A DNA stretch of 64,000 nt from Epilithonimonas vandammei (GCF_003860525.1 NZ_CP034161.1:2418001-2482000); one strand, 5' to 3'. Shown: positions 1-7,834, numbered from the stretch's first letter. The notes: generated by a model not told the origin, from the sequence alone. Program-made: numbers and translations.

Positions 1-168
1 AGTAATTCAGAATATCGCTGTAATGATTCATAATCGTTTTCATCAGTACTGAAAAAGCTTTGAATCCCGACTCTTCCACTTCTTTAAACCAATGGGCAAG
101 TTTGAGCATTGCCACAGATTTTTGAATCTTTTGATTGTAAATTTTTCGGAGTCCATCAGCTAAATTAT
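1..168 (-). pseudogene. Truncated ISAon1-type transposase (C-terminal part)
   Basis: The minus strand reads the C-terminal half of the same DDE transposase found in the two elements to the right: NLADGLRKI, then AMLKLAHWFKEVEESGFKAF, then a match to the NHYNDILNYF region at the window edge. The reading frame stops matching at about base 165, exactly where the terminal repeat of the next ISAon1-type copy begins (ggatca..atcaaaagttgggg). So this is an older copy that was cut by a later insertion of its own relative. The part encoding its N-terminal half is not found on the far side of that insertion, so the copy is truncated rather than merely interrupted. Its C-terminal end lies outside the window. 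It cannot make an active transposase. Confidence 0.75.
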
Positions 169-191
169 GGATCAGTATCAAAAGTTGGGGA

Positions 192-460
192 CTACGCAAA
201 AATTTGGGATAATCTGAAAAGGAAAAAAGCTTTGTCTTTGACCCCTCTGAGTTGAAGTCTGAAGTTTTTGATTTTAGCATTGAAAGATTCTGCGGAAGCG
301 TTGGTACTTCTTATTTCAAAATAATTGAGAATATCGTTATAATGGTTGGTGATGGTGTTTTTAAGTGTTGTAAAAGATTTAAAACCTGATTCTTCAACAT
401 CTTTAAACCAATGGGCAAGTTTGAGCATTGCAACGGATTTTGTGATGTTTTGATTATAAT
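192..460 (-). pseudogene. ISAon1-type transposase copy A, C-terminal piece
   Basis: This piece encodes the last 90 or so residues of the DDE transposase, from YNQNITKSVAMLKLAHWF to the end FLFRLSQIFA. It carries the motif around the catalytic glutamate, STNASAESFNAKIKNF, which matches the intact copy B closely. The reading frame continues past 460 into the IS3 element, but that part is foreign. The matching N-terminal piece is at 1813-2489, and the two together would make a protein of about 316 residues, against 314 in copy B. As it stands the gene is interrupted and not functional. Confidence 0.8.
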
Positions 461-665
461 TGGTAAGTGGTCTACTTTTTTGACAGTTTGTAAATATAGT
501 TTTTTCATTTGAAATTTGCATGCGCCAACCGAAACGGAATCGGGCTCTGCTGAGGAGCAACCTGAGAGGGATAGGTTGGCCGACGAAATATAGTTTTCAA
601 GGGCACTGCTTTTTGCGGTGCTTTTTTCTGAATTATATTTCAGAAGTTCATGCCTTAAAAAAACC

Positions 666-1484
666 TTATGCTGCCTCATATTCCGATGGGGTTTTAAAGT
701 CCAGTGCTTCGTGCGGACGTTCATAATTGTAGTCTTCTATCCAGCGTTCCGTAAGGTCTTTTACATCCTGAAGGGAGAAAAAAAGGTTGGCGTCCAGCAC
801 ATCTTCTCTGTAGGTTTTGTTGAAACGCTCGATAATGGCATTCTGCTGTGGCTTTCCTTTTTGGATTTTAACCCATTCAATGTTGTTTTTATCCAGCCAA
901 TCCTGGAAAAGGCCCGAGGTAAACTCCGGGCCGTTGTCCGTGCGTATTCCCTTGGGCTTGCCGTGCTTCTCAATCATGCGCTCCAAAAAATGGATGACCG
1001 CTCTGGACGGCATGGATGTACGCGCATCAATCCCCAGACATTTTCTGTTGTACTGATCAACAATATTCAGCGTTCGAAATCGGGATCCCCTCGCCAGTGC
1101 GTCACTCATAAAGTCCATTGCCCATTCCTCATTACGCTCCAAAGGTACAGCGATGGGATTGGCAGGATTGTCAAACCGTTTCCTTTTCATTCTTTTGTAA
1201 AGCGAAAAACCATACTTCTGATAGACCCTTCGGATTTGCGAAGAACCGTACCCCGGGTACTTTTTACGAACCTTCACGATGACTTTCTTGCGTCCCAGCC
1301 TGCTGGTTCCCAATATCGAGGTGATGGCTTCTCGAAGTTTTTCATCTTTTTCGGGCATCCGTTTTTTATAATATTTTGAGGTTCTTGAGCGTCCCATTAC
1401 GCGGCACACCTTAGCATAACTTATCTCCGGTCTTTTCTCCCGAATATAAGCAATACAACGCTCCTTCTGATAAGGTGTTACCAC
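666..1484 (-). CDS. IS3-family transposase OrfB (integrase core)
   Basis: OrfB carries the catalytic DDE integrase (rve) domain of IS3 transposases. An N-terminal helix-turn-helix-like region (residues 1-90, HTH_21-like: PEISYAKVCRVMGRSRTSKY) is followed by the catalytic core: first Asp in WAMDFMSDAL, second Asp in IRTDNGPEFTS, and Glu in NAIIERFNKTYREDVL, then the conserved tail DYNYERPHEALDFKTPSEY. The longest reading starts at a GTG codon that overlaps the end of OrfA. The more likely route is a -1 ribosomal frameshift at AAAAAAG (1484-1490) that fuses OrfA to OrfB, as established for IS3 family members. The frame is intact, so this element may be active. Confidence 0.92.
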   Translation of the reverse strand: MVTPYQKERCIAYIREKRPEISYAKVCRVMGRSRTSKYYKKRMPEKDEKLREAITSILGTSRLGRKKVIVKVRKKYPGYGSSQIRRVYQKYGFSLYKRMKRKRFDNPANPIAVPLERNEEWAMDFMSDALARGSRFRTLNIVDQYNRKCLGIDARTSMPSRAVIHFLERMIEKHGKPKGIRTDNGPEFTSGLFQDWLDKNNIEWVKIQKGKPQQNAIIERFNKTYREDVLDANLFFSLQDVKDLTERWIEDYNYERPHEALDFKTPSEYEAA

Positions 1485-1744
1485 TTTTTTGAGTTGACCT
1501 CCTTTAAAATATCGATGGAAATCTGCTGGTCCGCCACAATGCGCTTGAGACGGGCATTCTCCGCTTCAAGTTCCTTGACGCGCTGGAGTTCCGAAAGACT
1601 CATTCCTCCATACTTGCTCTTCCAGTTGTAAAATGTTTGTTCGGAGATACCGTATTCCCGGCAGATCTCCGCCACTTTCTTGCCTTCCTGCTGGCTCTGG
1701 AGCATCCTGATAATCTGAGGCTCCGTAAATCTTGATTTTTTCAT
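1478..1744 (-). CDS. IS3-family transposase OrfA (helix-turn-helix)
   Basis: OrfA is the 88-residue DNA-binding subunit of the IS3-family transposase. It has the HTH_Tnp_1 layout: RFTEPQIIRML, then GKKVAEICREYGISEQTFYN, then WKSKYGGMSLSE, followed by a leucine-zipper-like coiled coil (VKELEAENARLKRIVADQQ) and the ending ILKEVNSKKW, which is characteristic of the IS407/IS1404 type. It starts at an ATG at 1744. The last codons contain AAAAAAG, from which a -1 shift leads straight into OrfB, so the full transposase is expected to be an OrfA-OrfB fusion while free OrfA acts as a regulator. That role is known for the family and not shown here. Confidence 0.92.
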   Translation of the reverse strand: MKKSRFTEPQIIRMLQSQQEGKKVAEICREYGISEQTFYNWKSKYGGMSLSELQRVKELEAENARLKRIVADQQISIDILKEVNSKKW

Positions 1745-1812
1745 TGCTTTTTTTCCAAAGTTAAAGTTAATACTCCAATTTTAACCTGTCTGAAAAAAGC
1801 AGCCATGTACCA

Positions 1813-2489
1813 ATTTTCCTTAATTTATCCGATAAGTTGTAGGCTACTTCCAAATCCGGGTATTCTTGAAAGACAATTCCTGCTCTTATATTTTGACTTT
1901 CCGTCCATTTTTCTCTGCTTTTGTAAAGAAAATAGCGGCTTCTTGCCAAGAGTTGTTTTCGGGTATCGCCATTGCTAAAAACTTGGATTTCTGGTTTTAC
2001 TTTCTTTTCTTTAGCTTGTTTCAGGATTTCATTTTCTGAATCAATAGCTTCCCAACGGTGTTTTATTCTAATCTCCTGAACGGCTTCTGTGGCGAGTTTT
2101 TGTACGTGGAATCGGTCGATAACCTGCATCGCATTAGGAAAGCATCTTTTGGCAACGAGTTTCATAGAACCTGCCATATCCAAGGTAATCTCTTTTACTT
2201 TCAGTCTTAATTTTCGATCGATTTTAAGTAGTTTATCAATAGTTTCGTCGCTTTTGGTTCCTTTGATAATGGCAACAATACTCCCTTTCCTTCCTTTAGC
2301 TTGCTTGGAAGTGAGCACGGTGTAAAGTTCGCCCTGAGACAGTGCTACTTCATCCAATGAGAGCTGTGAGAGGCAGTTTTCGGGATAGAGAATATAATCT
2401 TCGGCGTGTTGTTTTTGATTCCAATCTTTAAATTCGCTGAGGGACTTTCTGTAATGTCTTCGGAATTTTTTCCCGTTAACCCCATACAT
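1813..2489 (-). pseudogene. ISAon1-type transposase copy A, N-terminal piece of the DDE ORF
   Basis: Starts MYGVNGKKFRRHYRKSLSEF and contains the first two catalytic aspartates (QLSLDEVALSQ and ITLDMAGSMKL, followed by QVIDRFHVQKLA), as in DDE transposases of the ISL3 type. It is collinear with copy B up to NLSDKLRKI, where the IS3 element begins. The remaining 90 residues are at 192-460. The open frame runs a few codons into the IS3 end (to 1767), which is not part of the protein. A poly-A8 run separates it from the N-terminal region ORF, as in copy B. Confidence 0.85.
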
Positions 2490-2517
2490 TTCTCCAATCG
2501 TTTCTAAAGGAAGTGCT

Positions 2518-2871
2518 TTAGTATCGGCTGATTTTTTTTAAGAACTCGGCAAAATCCTGCGTCATTCGGGTTCCTTTAGCGATAAGATTCCAATCTCTTT
2601 GCAAGATTTTGCCTGATTTTGTGTCCGTCCATCTTCTGCGTTTGATATGAAGCTTTACGGATTTACCACGAAGCGGAAAGTCATCTACAGTTATTTCGTC
2701 GTGAAAACCTTTGGATTGAAACTGTAAAGATGAAAATTCTTTGGGGATTGTATCTTTCTCTTCAAAATAAAGGTGAAGCACTTTATCTTTTTCTTCAAAT
2801 TTTATAATATCGAAATATTCGATTAAGTATTCCGGAAGTAATAATTTGAGGAGTTCGCTATCATTTAACAT
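2518..2871 (-). CDS. ISAon1-type transposase N-terminal region protein (copy A)
   Basis: This 117-residue protein is the N-terminal DNA-binding part of the ISAon1-type transposase. It is about 85% identical by eye to the copy B version (3933-4286), sharing LKLLLPEYL, DDFPLRGK, RRRWTDTKSGKILQRDWNL and the end FLKKISRY. The mixture of acidic N-half and basic C-half (HIKRRRWTDTKSGKILQRDW) suits a terminal-repeat binding domain. Its stop codon lies just after a run of eight A residues (minus strand), and the other frame beyond it is open into the DDE ORF, so a frameshift product is likely. It belongs to a broken element but this ORF itself is intact. Confidence 0.8.
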   Translation of the reverse strand: MLNDSELLKLLLPEYLIEYFDIIKFEEKDKVLHLYFEEKDTIPKEFSSLQFQSKGFHDEITVDDFPLRGKSVKLHIKRRRWTDTKSGKILQRDWNLIAKGTRMTQDFAEFLKKISRY

Positions 2872-2959
2872 AGTTCAAATTTATCCTTTTTTATTTTTCT
2901 CCCCAACTTTTGATCTTGATCCATAAAAGTTACCATGGATCAAGATCAAAAATTGGGGA

Positions 2960-3904
2960 CTAGGCAAAAAGTTTGGATAATCTGAAAAGGAAAAATGCTT
3001 TGTCTCTCACGCCTCGAAGTTGCATTCTGAAGTTCTTTATTTTCGCATTGAAACTTTCTGCGGACGCATTTGTACTCCTTTCGTCAAAATAATTGAGAAT
3101 ATCGTTATAATGGTTGGTGATGGTGTTTTTAAGTGTTGTAAAAGATTTAAAACCTGATTCTTCAACATCTTTAAACCAATGAGCAAGTTTGAGCATGGCA
3201 ACAGATTTTGTAATATTTTGGTTGTAGATTTTTCTTAAACCGTCCGCTAAATTGTAGGCGACTTCTAAATCGGGGTATTCTCGGAATAAAATTCCTGCTC
3301 TGAGTCTTTGGTTTTGTGTCCATTTTTCACAGCTTTTATACAAAAAATAACGGCTTCTTGCCAAGAGTTGCTTTCGGGTATCCTTGTTTTCAAAAACTTC
3401 GATTTCGGGTTTTGTTTTCTTGTCTTTGGCTTGTTTTAGGATTTCATTTTCTAAATCAATCGCTTCCCATCGGTGTTTTATTCTGAGTTCTTGAACGGCT
3501 TCAATAGCGAGTTTCTGAACATGGAAACGGTCAATAACCTGCACTGCATTTGGGAAACTTATTTTAGAAATCAGTTTCATAGAACCTGCCATATCCAGAG
3601 TCACTTCTTTTACTTTATGCCTTAATTTTCTACCTATTTTCATAAGTTTTTCAATTACATTTTCGCTTTTTGTTCCTTTAATAATGGCAACAACACTCCC
3701 TTTTCTACCTCTTGCTGTTTTGGAGGTAAGTACGGTGTAAAGTTCTCCTTCGGATAAAGCGACTTCATCTAATGATAAATTTTCAGAACAATTTTCGGAA
3801 AATAGAATGTAATCTTCTGCATGGGGTTTCTGTTTCCAGTTTTTAAAATCACTTAACGATTTTTTGTATTGCCTTCGGAATTTTTTGCCATTTACCCCGT
3901 ACAT
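2960..3904 (-). CDS. ISAon1-type DDE transposase (copy B)
   Basis: The 314-residue catalytic part of an ISL3-like transposase. Visible catalytic context: first Asp in NLSLDEVALSEGELYTVL, second Asp in VTLDMAGSMKL followed by VQVIDRFHVQKLAIEAVQE, and Glu in NASAESFNAKIKNFRM. The N-terminus MYGVNGKKFRR is not a natural beginning: the same frame is open upstream through SADTKALPLETIGE to a run of eight A residues at the end of the preceding ORF, so the active protein is probably made as a fusion by slippage there. The frame is complete, unlike copy A. Confidence 0.88.
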   Translation of the reverse strand: MYGVNGKKFRRQYKKSLSDFKNWKQKPHAEDYILFSENCSENLSLDEVALSEGELYTVLTSKTARGRKGSVVAIIKGTKSENVIEKLMKIGRKLRHKVKEVTLDMAGSMKLISKISFPNAVQVIDRFHVQKLAIEAVQELRIKHRWEAIDLENEILKQAKDKKTKPEIEVFENKDTRKQLLARSRYFLYKSCEKWTQNQRLRAGILFREYPDLEVAYNLADGLRKIYNQNITKSVAMLKLAHWFKDVEESGFKSFTTLKNTITNHYNDILNYFDERSTNASAESFNAKIKNFRMQLRGVRDKAFFLFRLSKLFA

Positions 3905-3932
3905 TTCGCCGATGGTTTCTAAAGGAAGGGCT

Positions 3933-4286
3933 TTAGTATCGGCTGATTTTTTTTAAGAACTCTGCAAAATCTTGTGTCATGCGAGTGCCTTTTGCGATGA
4001 GATTCCAATCTCGTTGTAATATTTTTCCAGATTTTGTGTCTGTCCATCTTCTACGTTGGATATGAAGTTTTACGGGTTTTCCTCGAAGCGGAAAATCATC
4101 CACCGTAATTTCTTCATGAAAGCCTTTAGATTGTAGATGAAGTGAGGAAAACTCTTTCGGAATGGTATTCTTTTCTTCAAAATAAATATGAAGCTGTCCT
4201 TCTTTTTCCTCAAATTTTACAATATCGAAATACGCCACTAAATATTCGGGCAGTAATAACTTTAATAATTCTGGACTTGTAAACAC
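3933..4286 (-). CDS. ISAon1-type transposase N-terminal region protein (copy B)
   Basis: A 117-residue partner of the DDE ORF, beginning MFTSPELLKLLLPEYLVAYF and ending FAEFLKKISRY. In related elements this part is annotated separately as the N-terminal region of the ISAon1 transposase. The basic stretch LHIQRRRWTDTKSGKILQRD is likely to contact DNA. The stop lies 28 bases before the ATG of the DDE ORF. The last lysine codons are written in eight consecutive A residues (T8 at 3945-3952 on the plus strand), an arrangement kept in both copies. Confidence 0.82.
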   Translation of the reverse strand: MFTSPELLKLLLPEYLVAYFDIVKFEEKEGQLHIYFEEKNTIPKEFSSLHLQSKGFHEEITVDDFPLRGKPVKLHIQRRRWTDTKSGKILQRDWNLIAKGTRMTQDFAEFLKKISRY

Positions 4287-4337
4287 AAGACAAAACTAAG
4301 AATTATTAAACTTCTCCCCAACTTTTGTTACTGATCC

Positions 4338-4770
4338 GTGTTTTATCTTAATTATTTATCGATCCAATCAAAAAAATCACAAAAATGTTTCACTAAAAAC
4401 CAAGGAAAGCCGCTCCAATACGCAATCTAACGATTACACATTTTACAAAAAGTGGTAATATAACATAAATGACATTTTGAATATTATTTTCCATCAAGGG
4501 ATGAGGTGTCTACTAAGCTAAGGAGGGTTCGCTCCGATATGCACAACGGAATTAAAGATGGCCAAATTGGTTTGCCCCTGATTATTTATCGTTCCAATCA
4601 GATTAAGACTTTTAAACCCGCTTAATATATTGATGAGCGCTATTCTTTTTCTATCTTCCAAATTTCCAATCTGGTAATTATCTAAATGTAGTAACATTAA
4701 GTTTAAAATTAAAAGCTATTTTATTATTATTTCATTTCTGAAAACTATTTTTTTTCAATAAAGTAACAAA
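4338..4770. other. Gene-free stretch with decayed coding remnants
   Basis: No intact gene lies between the ISAon1 copy and the M1 peptidase gene. It holds the flavin reductase remnant (separate entry), an open tail on the minus strand reading PWFLVKHFCDFFDWIDK before a stop at about 4350, and a diverged direct repeat: attatttatcgatccaatca near 4350 and attatttatcgttccaatca near 4582 (one mismatch in 20). The repeat and the broken frames suggest deletions in former chromosomal genes next to the IS pile. Confidence 0.5.
4518..4697 (-). pseudogene. Flavin reductase family remnant (N-terminal part)
   Basis: The minus strand from ATG 4697 reads MLLHLDNYQIG, then RKRIALINILSGFKSLNLIG, then TNLAIFNSVVHIGANPP, and stops at 4518. 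The order SGFKS..NLIGT..G.TNLAIF.SV.HIGANPP is the N-terminal signature of the flavodoxin-reductase-like FMN-binding split-barrel family (Flavin_Reduct) as seen in flavobacteria. A full protein would have about 200 residues; here it stops after 59, and further similarity is broken by frameshifts. It is read as a pseudogene beside an insertion sequence cluster. The family call rests on motif recognition only. Confidence 0.55.
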
Positions 4771-4797
4771 AAAAACTCTGAAAAAAATTCAGAGTTT
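4771..4797 (-). terminator. Intrinsic terminator of the M1 peptidase gene
   Basis: Stem ACTCTGAA / TTCAGAGT (4775-4782 with 4788-4795), small A-rich loop, and on the minus strand a run of T residues follows. It lies just behind the stop of the 4806-7175 gene. Confidence 0.8.
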
Positions 4798-4805
4798 TAA
4801 AGTTA

Positions 4806-7175
4806 TTAGCGACTCGAGGCCTGCATTGGATTGACTTTACCATTTGATGCGCCCCTAGCTGCTTCTTTTTGTTTCTGTTTGAAAACCTGAAACTTACTCG
4901 CTGCAGGATCTGTAGGAGATGCTGCCCACCAGTTATTAGACGTATCGATATCCGCCGTTTCCCTCATTGGATCTAGCTGCACAGATTTTAATTTCTTTTC
5001 GAAATAATAGGTTTTGGAAACTTTCTGCTCATTCATTCTCCAAATCTGAACGCCAACTTTGTCTTTCAGCTTTGTTCCGTCTTCGAAGGTAAACTCTAGA
5101 ATAATTGGCATTACCAATCCGCCTTTATTAGAAAAATCGATTTGATAAGCTGTTACATTATTTTCCTTGCGGATATCTTTTTTCTCAACTTTATCAAAAT
5201 TTTCATTAATTGTTGTATAAGTTTTAGAGACATCCACCTTTTCCTGACCACGGTCATATCTGTAATAGAAATCCTGAACATCTTTATCGGAATCAACGTA
5301 GAATTTAATGTTTTTGTCTTCTCTGTTTCTGACTTTGGAAATATCATCAAAATCATTCAAAACTGGTTTATCAACATTATATCTTACAGTTTCAGACTTT
5401 GGAATCGCATCAAAATCCGGTGTTGCAACCGTTACTTTATCTATAGCGATATCGACAGGATCTGTTCCATAAAACCAACCTCTCCAGAACCAGTCCAGAT
5501 CTTCGCCACTGGCATCTTCCATTGTTCTGAAAAAATCTGCCGGCTCAGGATGGCGGAAAGCCCATCTCTTTGCATAAGTTTTGAATGCTTTATCAAACAA
5601 TTCTCTTCCCATAATGGTTTCACGGAGAATGTTAAGTCCGGTTGCCGGCTTAGAATAGGCATTGGGTCCGAATCTTGCAATGTTTTCAGAATTGGACATT
5701 ATAGGTTCCAACTCATCTTTTGGAAGTTTCATGTAATCGACAATTGTCCAAGCGGGTCCTCTTTTTGAAGGAAATTTATTGTCCCATTTTTCTTCGGTAA
5801 GATATTCTACAAATGTGTTCAGCCCCTCATCCATCCAGCTCCATTGCCTCTCATCAGAATTGATAATCATTGGGAAGAAATTGTGTCCTACTTCGTGAAT
5901 AATCACACCGAGCATTCCGTTTTTAGTTGCTTCAGAATATGTTCCGTCTTTCTCCGTTCTACCGTAGTTAAAACAGATCATCGGATACTCCATTCCATTC
6001 GCTGCTTCTACAGATTGAGCTACCGGATACGGATAAGGAATTGTAAATTCTGAATAAGTTTTGATGGTATGCGCCACGGCTTTTGTAGAAAATTTTCTGT
6101 AAAGTCCGTAAGCTTCTTTGCCATAGAAACTCATTGCCATTACCTTATTGTTATTTTCTGGAATAGTAACACGCATCCCGTCCCACACGAATTTTCTGGA
6201 AGATGTCCAGGCAAAATCCCTAACATCGTTTGCCTCGAAAATCCAGGTTTTTCTTTCTTTTGACCGCTTTTTTTCTGCATTTTTTGCTTCGTCTAGAGTA
6301 ACAATTTCTACAGGTTCATTAGAAGATTCTGCTTTTCTATATCTCGAAAGCTGATCTGATGTAAGCACCTGACTGTAGTTTTTACACTCACCTGTGCCGC
6401 CAACTATGTGATCCGCTGGAACATTGATCTTGACTTTGTAATTTCCGAATACCAAAGCAAACTCGCCTCTTCCTGTAAACTGATGATTTTGCCAGCCTTG
6501 GAAATCACTGTACACACACATCCTTGGAAACCACTGTGTTATAGTATATAGATCATTACCATCTTCCGGAAAATTTTCGTAACCGCCTCTTCCTCCTTTT
6601 TCTAAACGATTTGGGATATTATAATTCCAACTGATCTTGAATACGAGCTTATCTCCTTTGTTTAAAGCTTTAGGAAGATCGATGCGCATCATCGTTTTAT
6701 TTACCACATAACTCAAAGCATTGCCTGATGCATCCGTTACTTTTTCCAGATTTACGCCATATCCGTTATCTTTCACAGGCACTTCAGACGGTCTCAGCTT
6801 TTCAACAACAGAAAATTTCCCTAGTGTGGACGAAAAAGGATAATCTGCGTTTTTCACAGAAGATTGCTGGTTTTCATCCAGCTGTAGCCAGATATAGTCT
6901 AAATCATCCGGAGAATTATTGTAGTAAGTGATAGTTTCAGAACCTCTCAGATTTCTTTTATCTTCATCCAGATAAGCTTCTATGTCATAATCTGCGCGCT
7001 GCTGCCAGTAAGATTGTCCTGGTGATCCGGAAGCAGTTCTGTAAACATTGGGAGTAGGAAGTATGGTTCCAAGTTGTTCAAATTTATTTCCGTGGTTACT
7101 TCCCGGATTATTCTGGATGTTCTGTGCAGAAAGCATTGCCGAGCAGAATAATAGTCCAAAAACCTTTGCGTTCAT
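4806..7175 (-). CDS. M1 family metallopeptidase, secreted
   Basis: A 789-residue zinc aminopeptidase-like protein. A signal peptide is visible at residues 1-18 (MNAKVFGLLFCSAMLSAQ). An N-terminal beta-rich domain (about 55-300) is followed by the catalytic gluzincin domain: exopeptidase-like motif NGMEYP (about 393-398), zinc motif HEVGH (427-431) and the third zinc ligand Glu 18 residues later in WMDEGLNTF (about 450). That is the HEXXH-X18-E pattern of family M1. The C-terminal 250 residues are lysine- and asparagine-rich. It is probably exported to the periplasm or cell surface and trims peptides. HupE-like and DUF6702 genes follow upstream, a grouping I recognise from other flavobacteria. 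Substrate is not evident. Confidence 0.93.
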   Translation of the reverse strand: MNAKVFGLLFCSAMLSAQNIQNNPGSNHGNKFEQLGTILPTPNVYRTASGSPGQSYWQQRADYDIEAYLDEDKRNLRGSETITYYNNSPDDLDYIWLQLDENQQSSVKNADYPFSSTLGKFSVVEKLRPSEVPVKDNGYGVNLEKVTDASGNALSYVVNKTMMRIDLPKALNKGDKLVFKISWNYNIPNRLEKGGRGGYENFPEDGNDLYTITQWFPRMCVYSDFQGWQNHQFTGRGEFALVFGNYKVKINVPADHIVGGTGECKNYSQVLTSDQLSRYRKAESSNEPVEIVTLDEAKNAEKKRSKERKTWIFEANDVRDFAWTSSRKFVWDGMRVTIPENNNKVMAMSFYGKEAYGLYRKFSTKAVAHTIKTYSEFTIPYPYPVAQSVEAANGMEYPMICFNYGRTEKDGTYSEATKNGMLGVIIHEVGHNFFPMIINSDERQWSWMDEGLNTFVEYLTEEKWDNKFPSKRGPAWTIVDYMKLPKDELEPIMSNSENIARFGPNAYSKPATGLNILRETIMGRELFDKAFKTYAKRWAFRHPEPADFFRTMEDASGEDLDWFWRGWFYGTDPVDIAIDKVTVATPDFDAIPKSETVRYNVDKPVLNDFDDISKVRNREDKNIKFYVDSDKDVQDFYYRYDRGQEKVDVSKTYTTINENFDKVEKKDIRKENNVTAYQIDFSNKGGLVMPIILEFTFEDGTKLKDKVGVQIWRMNEQKVSKTYYFEKKLKSVQLDPMRETADIDTSNNWWAASPTDPAASKFQVFKQKQKEAARGASNGKVNPMQASSR

Positions 7176-7213
7176 TCTATCAGAAAATTTATTAATATTT
7201 ATTTACTATTAAC

Positions 7214-7221
7214 CAAATGTA
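7214..7221 (-). promoter_or_regulatory. -7 box before the M1 peptidase gene
   Basis: On the minus strand TACATTTG fits the Bacteroidota -7 consensus TAnnTTTG and lies about 40 bases before the start codon. I do not see a good TTG element 18 bases further upstream. Confidence 0.4.
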
Positions 7222-7255
7222 AGAAATTGTTATGAAAAATTAGGGAAAATGCACA

Positions 7256-7834
7256 TCAGAATGGCCATCTTTCTAAAGTCATCTTCAGAGAAAGTGCAAA
7301 AACAGCAGAAGAAATGAAAAGGATCCAATCTTTTCTATTTACTCTAAACAGTTTCAACAAAAAGAAAAGAATGACTACAATAACAATAACCAAAAGGATC
7401 TGACCGAGTTCCAGACCAATGTTAAAACCAAGCAAAGGAACAAACAGACTCTGCTCTTTTGCAATCATCATTCTAGCTGTATTGGCAAAACCCATTCCGT
7501 GGATTAGACCAAAAATCAGTGCCAAGTAATAATTAACCTTCATCAGATTGTTCTGCTTGCCTTTCATCAGAATATTATCCAAAGCAGTAATTACGATTGT
7601 AAGCGGAATCAGAAACTCGACCCACTTGCTGGGAACTCTAAGAATATCTAGCGAACTAAGCGCCAATGTGATAGAATGTCCTATTGTAAAAGCCGTTACC
7701 AGAATCAGGATTTTTTTGAAATCGTTGTAAGCATAAACGGCAATCAGCGCCAAAATAAACAACTGATGATCTAGGGCATCCAATGAAATAATATGTTCCC
7801 AGCCCAGCTTCAGATAAAAAATAAAATCCTGCAT
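7256..7834 (-). CDS. HupE/UreJ-like membrane protein
   Basis: A 192-residue integral membrane protein with about six hydrophobic segments: LFILALIAVYAY, ILILVTAFTIGHSITLALS, FLIPLTIVITAL, YYLALIFGLIHGMGF, LLGFNIGLELGQILLVIVIVV and a C-terminal WILFISSAVFALSL. The motifs DALDHQLF, GHSITLALS and GLIHGMGFA..GFNIGLELGQ are characteristic of the HupE/UreJ_2 group, whose histidines are thought to bind nickel or another metal in the membrane. No hydrogenase or urease gene is nearby; in flavobacteria this gene instead sits with an M1 peptidase and a DUF6702 gene, as here. It is 80 bases upstream of the peptidase gene on the same strand and divergent from DUF6702. Confidence 0.88.
   Translation of the reverse strand: MQDFIFYLKLGWEHIISLDALDHQLFILALIAVYAYNDFKKILILVTAFTIGHSITLALSSLDILRVPSKWVEFLIPLTIVITALDNILMKGKQNNLMKVNYYLALIFGLIHGMGFANTARMMIAKEQSLFVPLLGFNIGLELGQILLVIVIVVILFFLLKLFRVNRKDWILFISSAVFALSLKMTLERWPF

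Larger units (their letters stand above)
461..1812 (-). mobile_element. IS3-family insertion sequence (IS407-like)
   Basis: The element sits inside the copy A transposase. Its ends are imperfect inverted repeats: tggtaagtggtctactttt on the left and the complement of tggtacatggctgctttttt on the right, with TG..CA termini as in many IS3 elements. It encodes OrfA (1478-1744) and OrfB (666-1484) on the minus strand, overlapping at a slippery A6G run, the usual IS3 layout. The length of about 1.35 kb is normal for IS3-family elements. About 200 bases between the OrfB stop and the left end hold no ORF but contain a hairpin (gcactgc/gcggtgc, about 603-623). I could not recover a clean target duplication, so the exact ends are uncertain by a few bases. 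Confidence 0.85.
169..2922 (-). mobile_element. ISAon1-type (ISL3-like) element, copy A, split by an IS3 element
   Basis: The ends are inverted repeats of about 22 bases: ggatcagtatcaaaagttgg at 169 and its complement finishing at 2922, differing at two positions. Inside are the two transposase pieces typical of this group, an N-terminal region ORF (2518-2871) and a DDE ORF (1813-2489 continued by 192-460). The DDE ORF is broken between LRKI and YNQN by the IS3-family element at 461-1812. Without that insertion the element would be about 1.4 kb, the size of copy B next to it. I see no clear target duplication: taaattat on the left does not match ataaaagt on the right. Copy A lies only 14 bases from copy B. 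Confidence 0.75.
2937..4337 (-). mobile_element. ISAon1-type (ISL3-like) element, copy B, complete
   Basis: About 1.4 kb with inverted terminal repeats: ggatcaagatcaaaaattgg at 2937 and the complement of ggatcagtaacaaaagttgg ending at 4337. It contains the two-part transposase (3933-4286 and 2960-3904), both intact. The flanks do not show a clear 8-base duplication (gttaccat on the left, gtgtttta on the right), so it may have lost one or arrived by recombination. Copy B differs from copy A at many positions, so the two are separate lineages and not a recent duplication. Confidence 0.8.

Noticed and set aside
618-1379. 253-residue plus-strand ORF across the IS3 element
   Set aside because: It is the antisense shadow of OrfB, which has clear integrase motifs on the other strand.
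5142-5768. 208-residue plus-strand ORF inside the M1 peptidase gene
   Set aside because: Composition is that of a reversed reading; the minus-strand gene has a signal peptide and zinc motif.
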